From an uncultured Prevotellaceae bacterium (GTDB lineage Bacteria > Bacteroidota > Bacteroidia > Bacteroidales > Bacteroidaceae), in assembly GCA_900319225.1 (NCBI GenBank), contig ONNV01000017.1, positions 1-33,831 of the forward strand: a stretch of 33,831 nt of DNA, given 5' to 3'. The translations under genes and the position numbers were made by a program. Positions 25,841 to 33,831 of this stretch are shown one piece after another (the first letter of the stretch is position 1; every line of letters starts with the position of its first letter). The notes under the pieces are model-generated. The model did no database searches, was not told the origin of the DNA, and saw nothing but the letters and a program-made list of their open reading frames with translations.

Positions 25841-26621
25841 GGGCTAGCCAGATGAGCTGGTTGAACGTGGATTCTACGCGGGATTCAACATCATCGGACA
25901 GGGCGGGAAAGAAATCCAGCCCTGTTCTGGATTCTACCTCATCGACTGTTACTGCATAGGTCGAGAGGGGCTTATGGCCTGCTTTGTTGTCCATAATGAA
26001 GCCGATGGACTCATATCCGTTGGGGGTCAGCACAAGCATCACTTTGTAGAAAGCATCGGGTACAACGACCTTATTGGGGCCGATGCTCCCGTACTTGTTG
26101 TCCGTAATAATCGGACCGCAGGTTACGTAGATGCTGCCATACTTGTTGGCGTATTCGCGAACCAGTTCCTCTAGCGCTTTCCAGTCACCGCTGTTCAGGT
26201 TGTGGTTCTGAGGGCAGATATTTGTAAAGTAGAAACTCTCGCGCATCATCTGTTCTGTCAGTTTCATATCGGCAGCAGGTGCCATGTGGCCGCGGTCCCA
26301 ACCGGAGTTGCGGTAGTCATTGTCATCGGCCTGAAGACCGTTGAAATTGGGGTCGGTGCGAAAATGGTTTGAACGCGGATTCGTGCCCGATACCTCCTCA
26401 TCGGTCAACTCGTAGGCCACCCACTCCGGGATGCGGTAATTCTCATTCAAGACCACCTCATATCCTTCATAGACCAGATGCTTTTTGTAAGATGCCTCGG
26501 TATAGGCCGGAATTTCAAGTTTGTTAATACTTTGTCTGCCGGTTTGCAACGGCGTCCTGCACCACCACAACACCAGGCAAAGCACAACAAAAACCAGCAG
26601 CTTTAACAGTCCTTTTTTCAT
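25836..26621 (-). CDS. DNA/RNA non-specific endonuclease (NUC1 family), membrane-anchored or exported
   Basis: The 261-residue protein has an N-terminal hydrophobic segment (MKKGLLKLLVFVVLCLVLWW), so it is exported or anchored. Its core shows DRGHMAPAAD, the catalytic His motif of the beta-beta-alpha metal nucleases, and NICPQNHNLNSGDWKALE with the Asn that binds the metal. It cleaves nucleic acid without sequence specificity, probably in the periplasm for nutrition. The start is ATG 26621, with a TATCTTTG box four bases upstream. It is divergent from the zinc-finger gene. Its stop codon lies in the inverted repeat. Confidence 0.92.
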   Translation of the reverse strand: MKKGLLKLLVFVVLCLVLWWCRTPLQTGRQSINKLEIPAYTEASYKKHLVYEGYEVVLNENYRIPEWVAYELTDEEVSGTNPRSNHFRTDPNFNGLQADDNDYRNSGWDRGHMAPAADMKLTEQMMRESFYFTNICPQNHNLNSGDWKALEELVREYANKYGSIYVTCGPIITDNKYGSIGPNKVVVPDAFYKVMLVLTPNGYESIGFIMDNKAGHKPLSTYAVTVDEVESRTGLDFFPALSDDVESRVESTFNQLIWLAQ

Positions 26622-26625
26622 ATCA

Positions 26626-26633
26626 CAAAGATA
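26626..26633 (-). promoter_or_regulatory. -7 box of the nuclease gene
   Basis: TATCTTTG (TAnnTTTG) ends four bases before the ATG at 26621, suggesting a leaderless or very short-leader message. A TTTG about 24 bp upstream could be a wide -33 box. Confidence 0.5.
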
Positions 26634-26648
26634 ATGAAATATAATCAC

Positions 26649-26656
26649 TACATTTG
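26649..26656 (+). promoter_or_regulatory. -7 box of the zinc-finger gene
   Basis: TACATTTG matches TAnnTTTG and lies 19 bp before the ATG at 26676. It excludes the earlier in-frame ATG at 26634. It faces away from the nuclease promoter, 15 bp from it. Confidence 0.5.
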
Positions 26657-26675
26657 TCAAAATGACACTGTAACT

Positions 26676-27605
26676 ATGTCCTTTTTCAAATGCAAAAGCA
26701 ATGACCGCTTTCCGGCAATGGTTGAAAGACAGAACTGGAAGGGGATTCTGAACGCGCTGGGTGAGCGTATGGGAAATGCACACGGTGTGGGTAATGACGC
26801 TGTTATCACTCAAGTCAAGGAGTATGATGCCCTAAGGGTTGAGGCCGAATTCCACAGCAGCGCCATTTCATATGACAACCATAAGGAGAACGGTCAGCGC
26901 CTGACTGCAAATAATGATTATCAGGTCTTTAGCGACATCCCTGATCATGAGGTTCTGCGCAACATCCAGATCATACTTGGCGGTACGCTTGCAACCCATA
27001 CATGCATCCATTGCGGAGGTTCCGGAAATATGACATGCCCCATGTGTAACGGCCGCGGTCACAGCATGAAGGACGGACATGTCAACCACTGTTCCAGATG
27101 CGGAGGTTCAGGCCACGTATCGTGCAACCATTGCGGCGGAACAGGCAGATACCAGACATTCAAGACAGTCACAGTATCAGACAAGACGGATTTTTATTCT
27201 TTCTGTCCTACCGATGCATTGTCCGTAATGATCAGGAAACAGAACATTAAGACCGATGTACTGCATGACGGCACCGTTCAGAATGAAGAGCTTTACTCCA
27301 CGATAGGCGAAAGGCTGGGGCAGGAAGTAAAGGAAAACTTCCGGGAGGATTTTGAAAAGATGCATGATGCCGTAAAAGACAGACCGGACAATCGTCTTGA
27401 AGATATAACCGCACGTGCCGAGTGCTCACCCCTTATTGAGATTCAATACAAATACCGGGACAAAGACTATACGCTGTTCATATCAAGACAATCCCCCACA
27501 GTATACTGCTACAAAAGGTTCCCGGGCAGATTCCTGCAGAGAATCCGCGAGTTGTTCAGTTCCGATAAGAGTAAGGACAGCTACGGCAGCAAGTATCAGA
27601 AGTGA
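26676..27605 (+). CDS. Stand-alone DnaJ-type zinc-finger protein of unknown function
   Basis: This 309-residue protein has four CxxCxGxG-like motifs (CIHCGGSG 110-117, CPMCNGRG 121-128, CSRCGGSG 139-146, CNHCGGTG 150-157), as in the cysteine-rich domain of DnaJ, which binds two Zn ions. No J domain (HPD) or DnaJ C-terminal domain is visible. There is no signal peptide. The N-terminal 105 and C-terminal 150 residues are not recognised. A role in protein folding or redox is only suggested by the zinc finger. It is divergent from the nuclease gene, with promoters back to back. Its stop TGA is the start of a GTGACCCATTA remnant of the inverted-repeat family. A four-base gap separates it from the convergent TonB-receptor gene. 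Confidence 0.75.
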   Translation: MSFFKCKSNDRFPAMVERQNWKGILNALGERMGNAHGVGNDAVITQVKEYDALRVEAEFHSSAISYDNHKENGQRLTANNDYQVFSDIPDHEVLRNIQIILGGTLATHTCIHCGGSGNMTCPMCNGRGHSMKDGHVNHCSRCGGSGHVSCNHCGGTGRYQTFKTVTVSDKTDFYSFCPTDALSVMIRKQNIKTDVLHDGTVQNEELYSTIGERLGQEVKENFREDFEKMHDAVKDRPDNRLEDITARAECSPLIEIQYKYRDKDYTLFISRQSPTVYCYKRFPGRFLQRIRELFSSDKSKDSYGSKYQK

Positions 27606-27612
27606 CCCATTA
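27602..27612. repeat. Remnant end of the TGACCC inverted-repeat family
   Basis: GTGACCCATTA is identical to 25771-25781, the left end of the perfect inverted repeat. It lies in the four-base gap between convergent genes and overlaps both stop codons. Confidence 0.5.
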
Positions 27613-30000
27613 ATGTGAGGCTATGATGCGCAGATTCAGCATGCGGCCGGTCAGGTAGTTGGGTACGGCATACTGGTTGTTCCGGATGTCGGTGATCCAG
27701 TAGTAGGAGTTGACGTTGTTTATGCCCAGCAGGTTAAGGCAGTCCGCACCAAGCCAGATATCCTTGAAAATTCCTGACTTTCCATATACGTGGGGGTGCT
27801 TGTTGTAATCAAATATCTTGTATGAAAGGCCTATGTCCACACGCTTGTATGCGGGGGCGCGGAACACCCGGCTCTCGCGGCCGCTGTGGGTGGGTCCGAA
27901 TGGCAGACCGTCGGCCATGGAGCAGCGCAGTGACATTTTCCAGTTCTCGCGGTGCGGGAAATAGTCTGTAAAGTAAAGTGACAGGTTATAGAGCTGGTCG
28001 GTGGGGCGGGGCAGCCACTTGCCGCCTATGTTCTCACGGGTGCTCATGAGAGAGAACGTGAGCCATGATGCGGTACCGGGTACAAACTCGCCGTACAGTT
28101 TCATGTCAATACCTGCGGCATATCCGTAGGCGCAGTTCTGGCCATAGTAAACTATCCTTACATTATCCAGATTGTACGGGATCAGGTCATCCAACTTTTT
28201 GTAGTAAATCTCAGTAGTGAACTTGAACGGACGTCCATAGACACGGAAATCATAATCTCCGCCCAGTACAAGCTGTATGGAACGCTGTGAGCGTATATCC
28301 TTGCTAAGCTGTACCTGATATATTCCGCCGGTGTTTACCGTGTCTTTTATCTCCTTATAGAAAGGTGTCTGGTAGTAGACGCCTGCCTGAAAACGGAATG
28401 TCAGGTCATCATTGAATGCTGGCGTGAAACCTACCATGATACGCGGGCTCACGTTAAACTGGTTGTTCCAGCTCCACCATGAAGCACGTACTCCGGCATT
28501 AAGTGTAAAGAGTCCCGCTCCGGTGGTAAACCGGTAGGTATCCTGGATATAGGCCGATGCCTTGTTGTTTGATACGCCATGATCGGACTTGAGTGAGTAT
28601 ATCATCTCCATGGGCCCGGTCTGGGTGTAGGGCAGGGTGTAACCGGCAGAGTCACGCATCTCCCACTCACGCATATGGTCGCTTACAGTCTCATGCCTGA
28701 ACTCAAGGCCCCAGTTAATGCTGCCTGCGTGCTCTGTGGCGTGGGTGGCCTTGAATGATGCGGTATAGACGTTTGATTTAAGGCGGTTACGGGCATGCTG
28801 CATGAATGACCCTACGGCCAGACTGTTGCCGTTACCGCTCTCATCTAGCCAGTACTGGCTCAGTATGTCAAACGTCTCGGTCTCGCGGCTGTTGAATGCC
28901 GACAGGTTGAAACGGTATATGGAGTTCTCCTCAATGCGTTTTATGTCAAGGGCACCGAACAGGGTGTTGAAACGGTCTTTCTCCCAGCCCTCATAGTAAA
29001 CCTTGAAACTCAGCGGGTTCTCCATGGTTCCAAATGACGTGTTACGGTCAGAGGGGCGGAAATTGTAGTTGTTTACCGCTGCGTTGCCTATCAGGCCAAT
29101 CTCCCATTTGGTGGTCGGAGTCCAGCACAGATAGGTCTGGTAATCGGTGAATGCCGGGTCATACTCACCTTTTGTCTGCATGGTGCCCAGCAGGTAGCGG
29201 GTGGTCTTGTATCTGGCACTGGCCGACAAACTTATCTTGTCATTACCCATGCCAACGTATGCGCTGCCTCCAAGCAGGCTTGCGGTGAGCACAGCCTCCA
29301 GTTTGCGCGGCTTGCGGTAGGTGATATCCAGGACCGATGACATCTTGTCGCCGTATGCCACACTGAATCCGCCGGTTGAGAAACTGATGCTTTCCACCAT
29401 ATCGGGGTTGATAAAGCTCAGGCCCTCCTGCTGTCCGGCACGTACCAGTAGCGGACGCAGTATCTCGGTGCCGTTCACATAGACGCTGTTTTCATCAAAG
29501 TTTCCGCCGCGGACATTGTACTGGCTGCTCAGCTCATTGTGTGTGCTCACACCCGCCTGTGTGGATATGATGGACTCTACGGAGCCTCCGCTGGCATCGG
29601 CCGTAAAACGTAAGCCCTGGGCGCTTATGTCCTGCATTCCGTCACTGCGACGGCGGGTTGCGGTTACATCCACGTTGTCAAGCGTATAGTTCGTGGTGGG
29701 CAGCAGCATATCCAGACGTACTGTATCCTGTGGGCCGATAAGCGTGCGGCGCCTGGTCTCATGCCCAATCATGCGGAATACCAGCGTGAGTGTATCGGAC
29801 GTGGAATTGACCGATAAAGAGTACTCACCCTTTAGGTTCGTAATGGCCGACCGCAGAGTATGCTCCTCATTCACTGTAGCCAGCTCCACCGGATCGCCTC
29901 CCTCATCATACACCCGTCCGTGCACATACACGCGCCGTGCCTGCACGGAAATTGTTAGGCACAACAGAATGACTGTGAGTATAATCCAATGCTTTGTCAA
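27610..30000 (-). CDS. TonB-dependent outer-membrane receptor with carboxypeptidase-like domain
   Basis: This 796-residue protein starts with a signal peptide (about 1-21, end VQA). A carboxypeptidase-regulatory-like beta domain follows (about 22-110, VYVHGRVYDEGGDPVELATV). The plug is at about 125-230 (LSSQYNVRGGNFDENSVYVNGTE, then FSTGGFSVAYGDKMSSVLDI), and a 22-strand barrel runs to the end. It imports an unknown ligand using TonB energy. No SusD partner follows, so it is not clearly a SusC-type polysaccharide system. The promoter was not clear; it is divergent from the transglutaminase-like pair with 267 bp between, which contains no gene. Confidence 0.9.
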   Translation of the reverse strand: MTKHWIILTVILLCLTISVQARRVYVHGRVYDEGGDPVELATVNEEHTLRSAITNLKGEYSLSVNSTSDTLTLVFRMIGHETRRRTLIGPQDTVRLDMLLPTTNYTLDNVDVTATRRRSDGMQDISAQGLRFTADASGGSVESIISTQAGVSTHNELSSQYNVRGGNFDENSVYVNGTEILRPLLVRAGQQEGLSFINPDMVESISFSTGGFSVAYGDKMSSVLDITYRKPRKLEAVLTASLLGGSAYVGMGNDKISLSASARYKTTRYLLGTMQTKGEYDPAFTDYQTYLCWTPTTKWEIGLIGNAAVNNYNFRPSDRNTSFGTMENPLSFKVYYEGWEKDRFNTLFGALDIKRIEENSIYRFNLSAFNSRETETFDILSQYWLDESGNGNSLAVGSFMQHARNRLKSNVYTASFKATHATEHAGSINWGLEFRHETVSDHMREWEMRDSAGYTLPYTQTGPMEMIYSLKSDHGVSNNKASAYIQDTYRFTTGAGLFTLNAGVRASWWSWNNQFNVSPRIMVGFTPAFNDDLTFRFQAGVYYQTPFYKEIKDTVNTGGIYQVQLSKDIRSQRSIQLVLGGDYDFRVYGRPFKFTTEIYYKKLDDLIPYNLDNVRIVYYGQNCAYGYAAGIDMKLYGEFVPGTASWLTFSLMSTRENIGGKWLPRPTDQLYNLSLYFTDYFPHRENWKMSLRCSMADGLPFGPTHSGRESRVFRAPAYKRVDIGLSYKIFDYNKHPHVYGKSGIFKDIWLGADCLNLLGINNVNSYYWITDIRNNQYAVPNYLTGRMLNLRIIASH

Positions 30001-30137
30001 TGGTTCTTATTATAGGAGCATGCGTGATAATAACGTTAATTCAAGTGTTTACGTATGTGCTTATGGAAAGAATATGCCATTTTGAATATAATGGTTAAAT
30101 GATGTTAATAGAATGGGGGGGTGTAATATTAATTGTT

Positions 30138-30145
30138 TACATTTG
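30138..30145 (+). promoter_or_regulatory. -7 box for the transglutaminase-like pair
   Basis: TACATTTG matches TAnnTTTG. The first ATG (30268) would have a leader of about 115 nt. No -33 TTTG was found at the usual distance. The surrounding 30001-30267 gap has no other recognised feature. Confidence 0.35.
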
Positions 30146-30267
30146 CCAAAAATCAGTAAAACAACATGCCGTTACTTGTTTGTTAAGTGATTTGTGAATT
30201 CAGCTTAAACTTGTTTGTAACGGAATTGAGCTTACTGATATTTACGATAGCCCTAATAAACCAATTA

Positions 30268-31617
30268 ATGAAATTGTTATTGCCAGCTATACATGTGGCT
30301 GTACTCTCTTTAGTCTGTTCCTGCACATCCGGCTCAGCCCTGGAGCGTGCTCTGGAATCCGCCGGTGCCAACAGAGCGGAACTTGAATCCGTCCTGGCTC
30401 ACTACCAAACTATAGACCCAAATCCCCAGAAACTCCAAGCTGCAGAGTTCCTAATAGAGAACATGCCAGCCCATTACTCATACGCAGGCAAAGAAATCAA
30501 CCAGTACTACGAATACGCATCCCATATACTATCAGACCAAACACTGACTCCAGAACAGCAGCGTGACAGCCTGCTAGCCATAACCGACCTCAAGTATCGT
30601 GACCTACCCAATCATACCATCCCCGACGCCCAGATAATCAAGGCCGATTACCTTATAGACAACATAGACAAATCCTACAACCAGTGGACCACCTGCCCAT
30701 GGGCTAGCCAAGTCACCTATGAACAGTATCTGGAGTGGATGCTACCCTACAAAGCCGTCGAACTGCAGGAACTTGACCATTGGCGCGACACCCTGATAAC
30801 CCATTTCGGTAAAGGCCTGGACAAGCCCATAAAGAATGATGTGGAATACAACACTACCATGGGCGTTGCCGATATGATACGCAATGATACATATAACGGA
30901 CTACATCGCTACGGACTCTACACCCGTGCCGGACTCCCGCTACTCTCCGCCCACCTGCAGGCACACCAGACCTATGGAGACATACCAGACTACGCACTCA
31001 CCGCCGTCCTAGCCATGCGCAGCGCCGGCATACCCGCAGTACTGGATGAAACCCCCGTAGGCTCCCGTGGCACCGCCGCCACCAAATGGTACGTGATAAT
31101 CTCAGACCGTGGCGAGCAACTCACCTCCGAGTGGGACCTGGCCACCACGATAGGCGGCAGCTTCTTTCCATATGAACGAGGCCCCAAAGTCTACCGCAAC
31201 ACATACGCCATCAACAAAGAGCGTGAACAGTACAGACATAAAGCCAAGTACCAGTATCCATTTGAACTTGGAAAGAAAGACGTCACCTCACAGTACTTCC
31301 TAACCAGTAACCTAAAAATCCCCATAGACAAAAACACCGTAAAGAAACTCAAAGACAAATACCTATATATAGCCTCCGCCGTACGCAGTAAAGACAACCC
31401 CTGGCAAATAGTAGATATTGGAACACTCAGCCATGGCAAAGCCCGTTTCCATGACATGGGCCGAGAAGTACTCTATACAGTCATGGGCTATGACGGCACC
31501 GGACTCATACAAATAACAGCCCCATTTATCCTCCATAAAGATGAAAGCATAGAATACGTGAATGCAGACAGTATCAATTCACCCAGCCTTGACAGATGGA
31601 AAAACAACGCCTTATGA
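30268..31617 (+). CDS. Transglutaminase-like lipoprotein lacking the catalytic Cys and His (probable pseudoenzyme)
   Basis: The 449-residue protein has a lipoprotein-type signal (LSLVCSC, Cys17 or Cys19). It is clearly homologous to the next gene product: NMPAHYSY, TCPWASQVTYEQYLEWMLPYK against RPWSQHLSFEEFRDWILPYK, then KYQYPFELGKKDVTSQY. In the core the Cys of the partner (Cys249) is replaced by Ile239, and the His (His282) by Thr272. The fold may remain as a binding or regulatory subunit. The C-terminal discoidin-like part of the partner is missing. The ATG at 30268 is used. Its codons are unusually rich in C- and A-ending forms such as CTA, ATA and CCA. It ends in an ATGA overlap with the next gene. 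The transglutaminase-like assignment is by motif only. Confidence 0.72.
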   Translation: MKLLLPAIHVAVLSLVCSCTSGSALERALESAGANRAELESVLAHYQTIDPNPQKLQAAEFLIENMPAHYSYAGKEINQYYEYASHILSDQTLTPEQQRDSLLAITDLKYRDLPNHTIPDAQIIKADYLIDNIDKSYNQWTTCPWASQVTYEQYLEWMLPYKAVELQELDHWRDTLITHFGKGLDKPIKNDVEYNTTMGVADMIRNDTYNGLHRYGLYTRAGLPLLSAHLQAHQTYGDIPDYALTAVLAMRSAGIPAVLDETPVGSRGTAATKWYVIISDRGEQLTSEWDLATTIGGSFFPYERGPKVYRNTYAINKEREQYRHKAKYQYPFELGKKDVTSQYFLTSNLKIPIDKNTVKKLKDKYLYIASAVRSKDNPWQIVDIGTLSHGKARFHDMGREVLYTVMGYDGTGLIQITAPFILHKDESIEYVNADSINSPSLDRWKNNAL

Positions 31618-33611
31618 AAAACAGACACAAAAAACATACAATAGTATTGTTTGGCATATTATCACTCATGGTGATAACCGGCTGTAGCAAGGAAGACATA
31701 TACCTTCATTACGCCCTTAAAGCAGCCGGAGAAAACAAGACCGAACTCAAGGCTGTACTCAGACACTACCGCACCGAAGATCCTGACAAGGAAAAACTTC
31801 GTGCCGCAAAGTATCTTATCGCCAATATGCCGGCTCACTATTCATATCGTGACACTGCAGCCATAAACAGTTACTACCGTAAGGCACTTGAGATACTTGG
31901 CACCGGTCCCAGCCCAGACTGGCAGCGGGATACCTTAAACCAGATAAGCGGCTATTATTATTGGGGACTTTCCGAAGATACCATTTCAGATGTAAAAGTT
32001 ATTAAAGCTGATTACCTGATATACAACATAGACCACGCATTTAATCAGTGGCGTACCAGACCATGGTCACAACACCTTAGTTTTGAAGAATTCCGCGATT
32101 GGATTCTGCCCTATAAGGTAACTGAACTGCAGAGTTTCGATTTATGGCGTGATATTCTGTCTTCATATTATAGTGACAGCCTGAGTAAAGTTCAGCCTAC
32201 TGATTATGAACGTAACACCATATACGGCGCAATTGAGATAGCCCGTAATGAGATACAGTCCAATCAGTACTCCATAGGACACCGTGTGATATGGGATCCC
32301 AGCGACATAATTCCATTACGTAGTGCCGATACCTGGAAACGCATGACATATGGCAGTTGCATGGAGTATGTAATTATGGGAACTGCCGTATTCCGCAGTC
32401 TTGCAATGCCTGCAGCCATTGATATGGTTCCAATTTGGGGAAGGAACAGTGCCGGACACTGCTGGTACACTTTTCTGGATGACCGTGGCCGTGAGCAAGT
32501 TACTATCAATTCCCTGATAATGCCGGCTGGTCAGCAGTTCTATCCATACGAGCGTATACCCAAGGTATGGCGCAGTTCATATACCATTAACCGTGATTTG
32601 TATGAATATCGTAATCGTGCTAAGTATGTATATCCATTTGATCTTTGCCGTGTGGATGTCACGGACCGTTATAATTTGACATCGGACCTGGAGATTGAAA
32701 CGAAACCGGAAACTGTAAAATGTCTTGTAGATAAAAAGTATGTCTACATAGCAATGGCGGTCAATTCATTCGGCCCGGAATGGTTTGTGCTTGATTATGG
32801 CAAGCTCAAAAAAGGAAAGGCATGTTTTAATAAAATGGGTCGTAATATGCTGTACATAGTACTTGGATTTGACGGTGAAGATCTTATACCCATAAGCCAT
32901 CCTTTTATTCTGCATAAGGATGGAAAGATTGAATATGTAGGTGATGAGGATACACAGCAGACCGTAAGCCGTGACCTGCGCCGTAAGTACTATGAGTCAT
33001 ATAATGTGGCGGATATGCGCCGCAGGATTCTGGGTGGCAAGTTACAGTGTTCGGATAGCCCTGACTTTAAGGATGCGGTTACCCTCTACACAATTGAAAC
33101 CACTGAGATACCTTATCTGATAGAGTTGAATGCCGAAAGGTCATACCGTTACTGGCGTTACTTAGCTCCAAACGGTTCGTGGGGCAGCATATCGGAACTG
33201 TCATTCCATGACGCTGATGGCAACAAATTGTTTGGCATAGGAATCGCCAACCCCGAAGCCGGGCAGGATGCCATTGACCGCGCCTATGACGGCAACCTGC
33301 TTTCAAACTTTGAGATTAATCAGCCTGACGGCAACTGGGTGGGCATGGATATGGGCAGACCAATAAATGTTACTTATGCAAGCGTATCACCACGTAGTGA
33401 TGACAATGATATATGCCCTGGTGACGAATATGAACTTCTGTACTATGACGGTGAAGACTGGAACTCGTATGGTTATCAGGTGGGTAAAGGCAATTCATTA
33501 CACTATGATGTAATTCCGCTCAATACGCTGTTGTGGATGCGTGACTATACCCGCGGCAACAATGAGCGCCCCTTCATAATAAGGGAGAATGGTGCAATTG
33601 AATGGTGGTAA
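31614..33611 (+). CDS. Transglutaminase-like lipoprotein with C-terminal discoidin-like domain
   Basis: This 665-residue lipoprotein (lipobox VITGC) is homologous to the preceding protein over about 440 residues. It keeps a transglutaminase-like pair, Cys249 in YGSCMEYV and His282 in SAGHCWYTF; the third residue is not assigned. Residues about 470-665 look like a discoidin/F5-8-type galactose-binding domain (YRYWRYLAPNGSWGSISEL, NWVGMDMGRPINVTYASVS). It should sit on the outer membrane or periplasm and act on, or bind, a glycan or peptide. The start is the ATG at 31614, overlapping the previous stop as ATGA. No terminator with a T tract was found downstream. Confidence 0.75.
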   Translation: MKNRHKKHTIVLFGILSLMVITGCSKEDIYLHYALKAAGENKTELKAVLRHYRTEDPDKEKLRAAKYLIANMPAHYSYRDTAAINSYYRKALEILGTGPSPDWQRDTLNQISGYYYWGLSEDTISDVKVIKADYLIYNIDHAFNQWRTRPWSQHLSFEEFRDWILPYKVTELQSFDLWRDILSSYYSDSLSKVQPTDYERNTIYGAIEIARNEIQSNQYSIGHRVIWDPSDIIPLRSADTWKRMTYGSCMEYVIMGTAVFRSLAMPAAIDMVPIWGRNSAGHCWYTFLDDRGREQVTINSLIMPAGQQFYPYERIPKVWRSSYTINRDLYEYRNRAKYVYPFDLCRVDVTDRYNLTSDLEIETKPETVKCLVDKKYVYIAMAVNSFGPEWFVLDYGKLKKGKACFNKMGRNMLYIVLGFDGEDLIPISHPFILHKDGKIEYVGDEDTQQTVSRDLRRKYYESYNVADMRRRILGGKLQCSDSPDFKDAVTLYTIETTEIPYLIELNAERSYRYWRYLAPNGSWGSISELSFHDADGNKLFGIGIANPEAGQDAIDRAYDGNLLSNFEINQPDGNWVGMDMGRPINVTYASVSPRSDDNDICPGDEYELLYYDGEDWNSYGYQVGKGNSLHYDVIPLNTLLWMRDYTRGNNERPFIIRENGAIEWW

Positions 33612-33831
33612 ATGATAGAAAAGAATTAGTGATCTGATAATTATCTGGAAAAAAGAAGGGGGACGGTCAAACTCCACCTCGCAAGTGATACTGAACGCCT
33701 CCCTTCTATCCAGTCTCAAGTCGTTAACTTAAAATACTGAATGCCGCAAAGATAGTTCTTATTTACGGTATGACATAGCTTGATCCCTGCATTGTCATAC
33801 TCTTGATTTACCGGCTTGTTGAGTTTACTCC
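33612..33831. other. Right-end non-coding or unresolved segment
   Basis: No supported gene was seen. A weak imperfect inverted repeat (AGAAGGGGGACG with CGCCTCCCTTCT, 33654-33715) contains GGGGGACGGTC, resembling part of the other inverted repeats. A TATCTTTG box on the minus strand lies at 33747-33754 without an assigned gene. The last 60 bases may enter another gene beyond the window. Confidence 0.3.

Noticed and set aside
33498-33719. Minus-strand reading frame overlapping the end of the last gene
   Set aside because: It starts at TTG, runs antisense through the discoidin-like domain and shows no family features.

Overview
The window looks like a chromosomal segment from a Bacteroidales bacterium (Bacteroides/Prevotella-like, probably gut-associated). 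The grounds are: repeated TAnnTTTG-type -7 promoter boxes; few Shine-Dalgarno sites; a DUF4270 lipoprotein, a TonB-dependent receptor with a carboxypeptidase-like regulatory domain, the fused FNR-like/GltD-like oxidoreductase and a single-domain GT5 glycogen synthase, all typical of Bacteroidetes; and a Na+-pumping methylmalonyl-CoA decarboxylase operon as used for propionate formation from succinate. No rRNA, tRNA, CRISPR array or intact mobile element was seen.

Layout. 1-379: the first 24 codons of an XRE-like regulator running off the left edge, and the C-terminal remnant of a tyrosine recombinase abutting the 3' end of mnmE. 380-4065 (minus): mnmE, a nucleoside/uridine phosphorylase and a TPR/PD40/coiled-coil exported protein in one tight operon. 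4126-4494 (plus): DUF486 membrane protein. 4497-4909: composite intergenic repeat. 4963-9927 (plus): BlaI-type repressor, BlaR1-like M56 membrane protease and a TlpA-like thioredoxin lipoprotein, behind a perfect 18-bp palindrome overlapping the promoter. 10073-12424 (minus): bifunctional oxidoreductase. 12588-17130 (plus): glycogen debranching enzyme, GT4 glycosyltransferase and GH57 amylase-like protein. 17281-19527 (minus): glycogen synthase and DUF4270 lipoprotein. 19654-20828 (plus): panC-panD. 20829-21271: second composite repeat, with a 32-bp tandem array. 21279-25650 (minus): methylmalonyl-CoA epimerase plus decarboxylase alpha, gamma, biotin-carrier and beta subunits. 25836-27605: divergent exported nuclease and a stand-alone DnaJ-type zinc-finger protein. 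27610-30000 (minus): TonB-dependent receptor. 30268-33611 (plus): two translationally coupled transglutaminase-like lipoproteins, the first lacking the catalytic Cys and His.

Functional themes: glycogen turnover split over two convergent operons; Na+-coupled decarboxylation of methylmalonyl-CoA; and an envelope-signalling operon (BlaI/M56/TlpA) with no recognisable beta-lactam sensor.

The most interesting structure outside genes is two families of palindromic repeats. One is a composite terminator-like repeat at three loci. The other consists of TGACCC-ended inverted repeats whose terminal TGA is the stop codon of the adjacent gene in three cases. The best candidates for new biology are the pseudo-/active transglutaminase pair, the BlaI-M56-TlpA module with its operator, the tandem double-biotinyl carrier protein and the repeat families. 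All calls come from reading the sequence; no database search was run.
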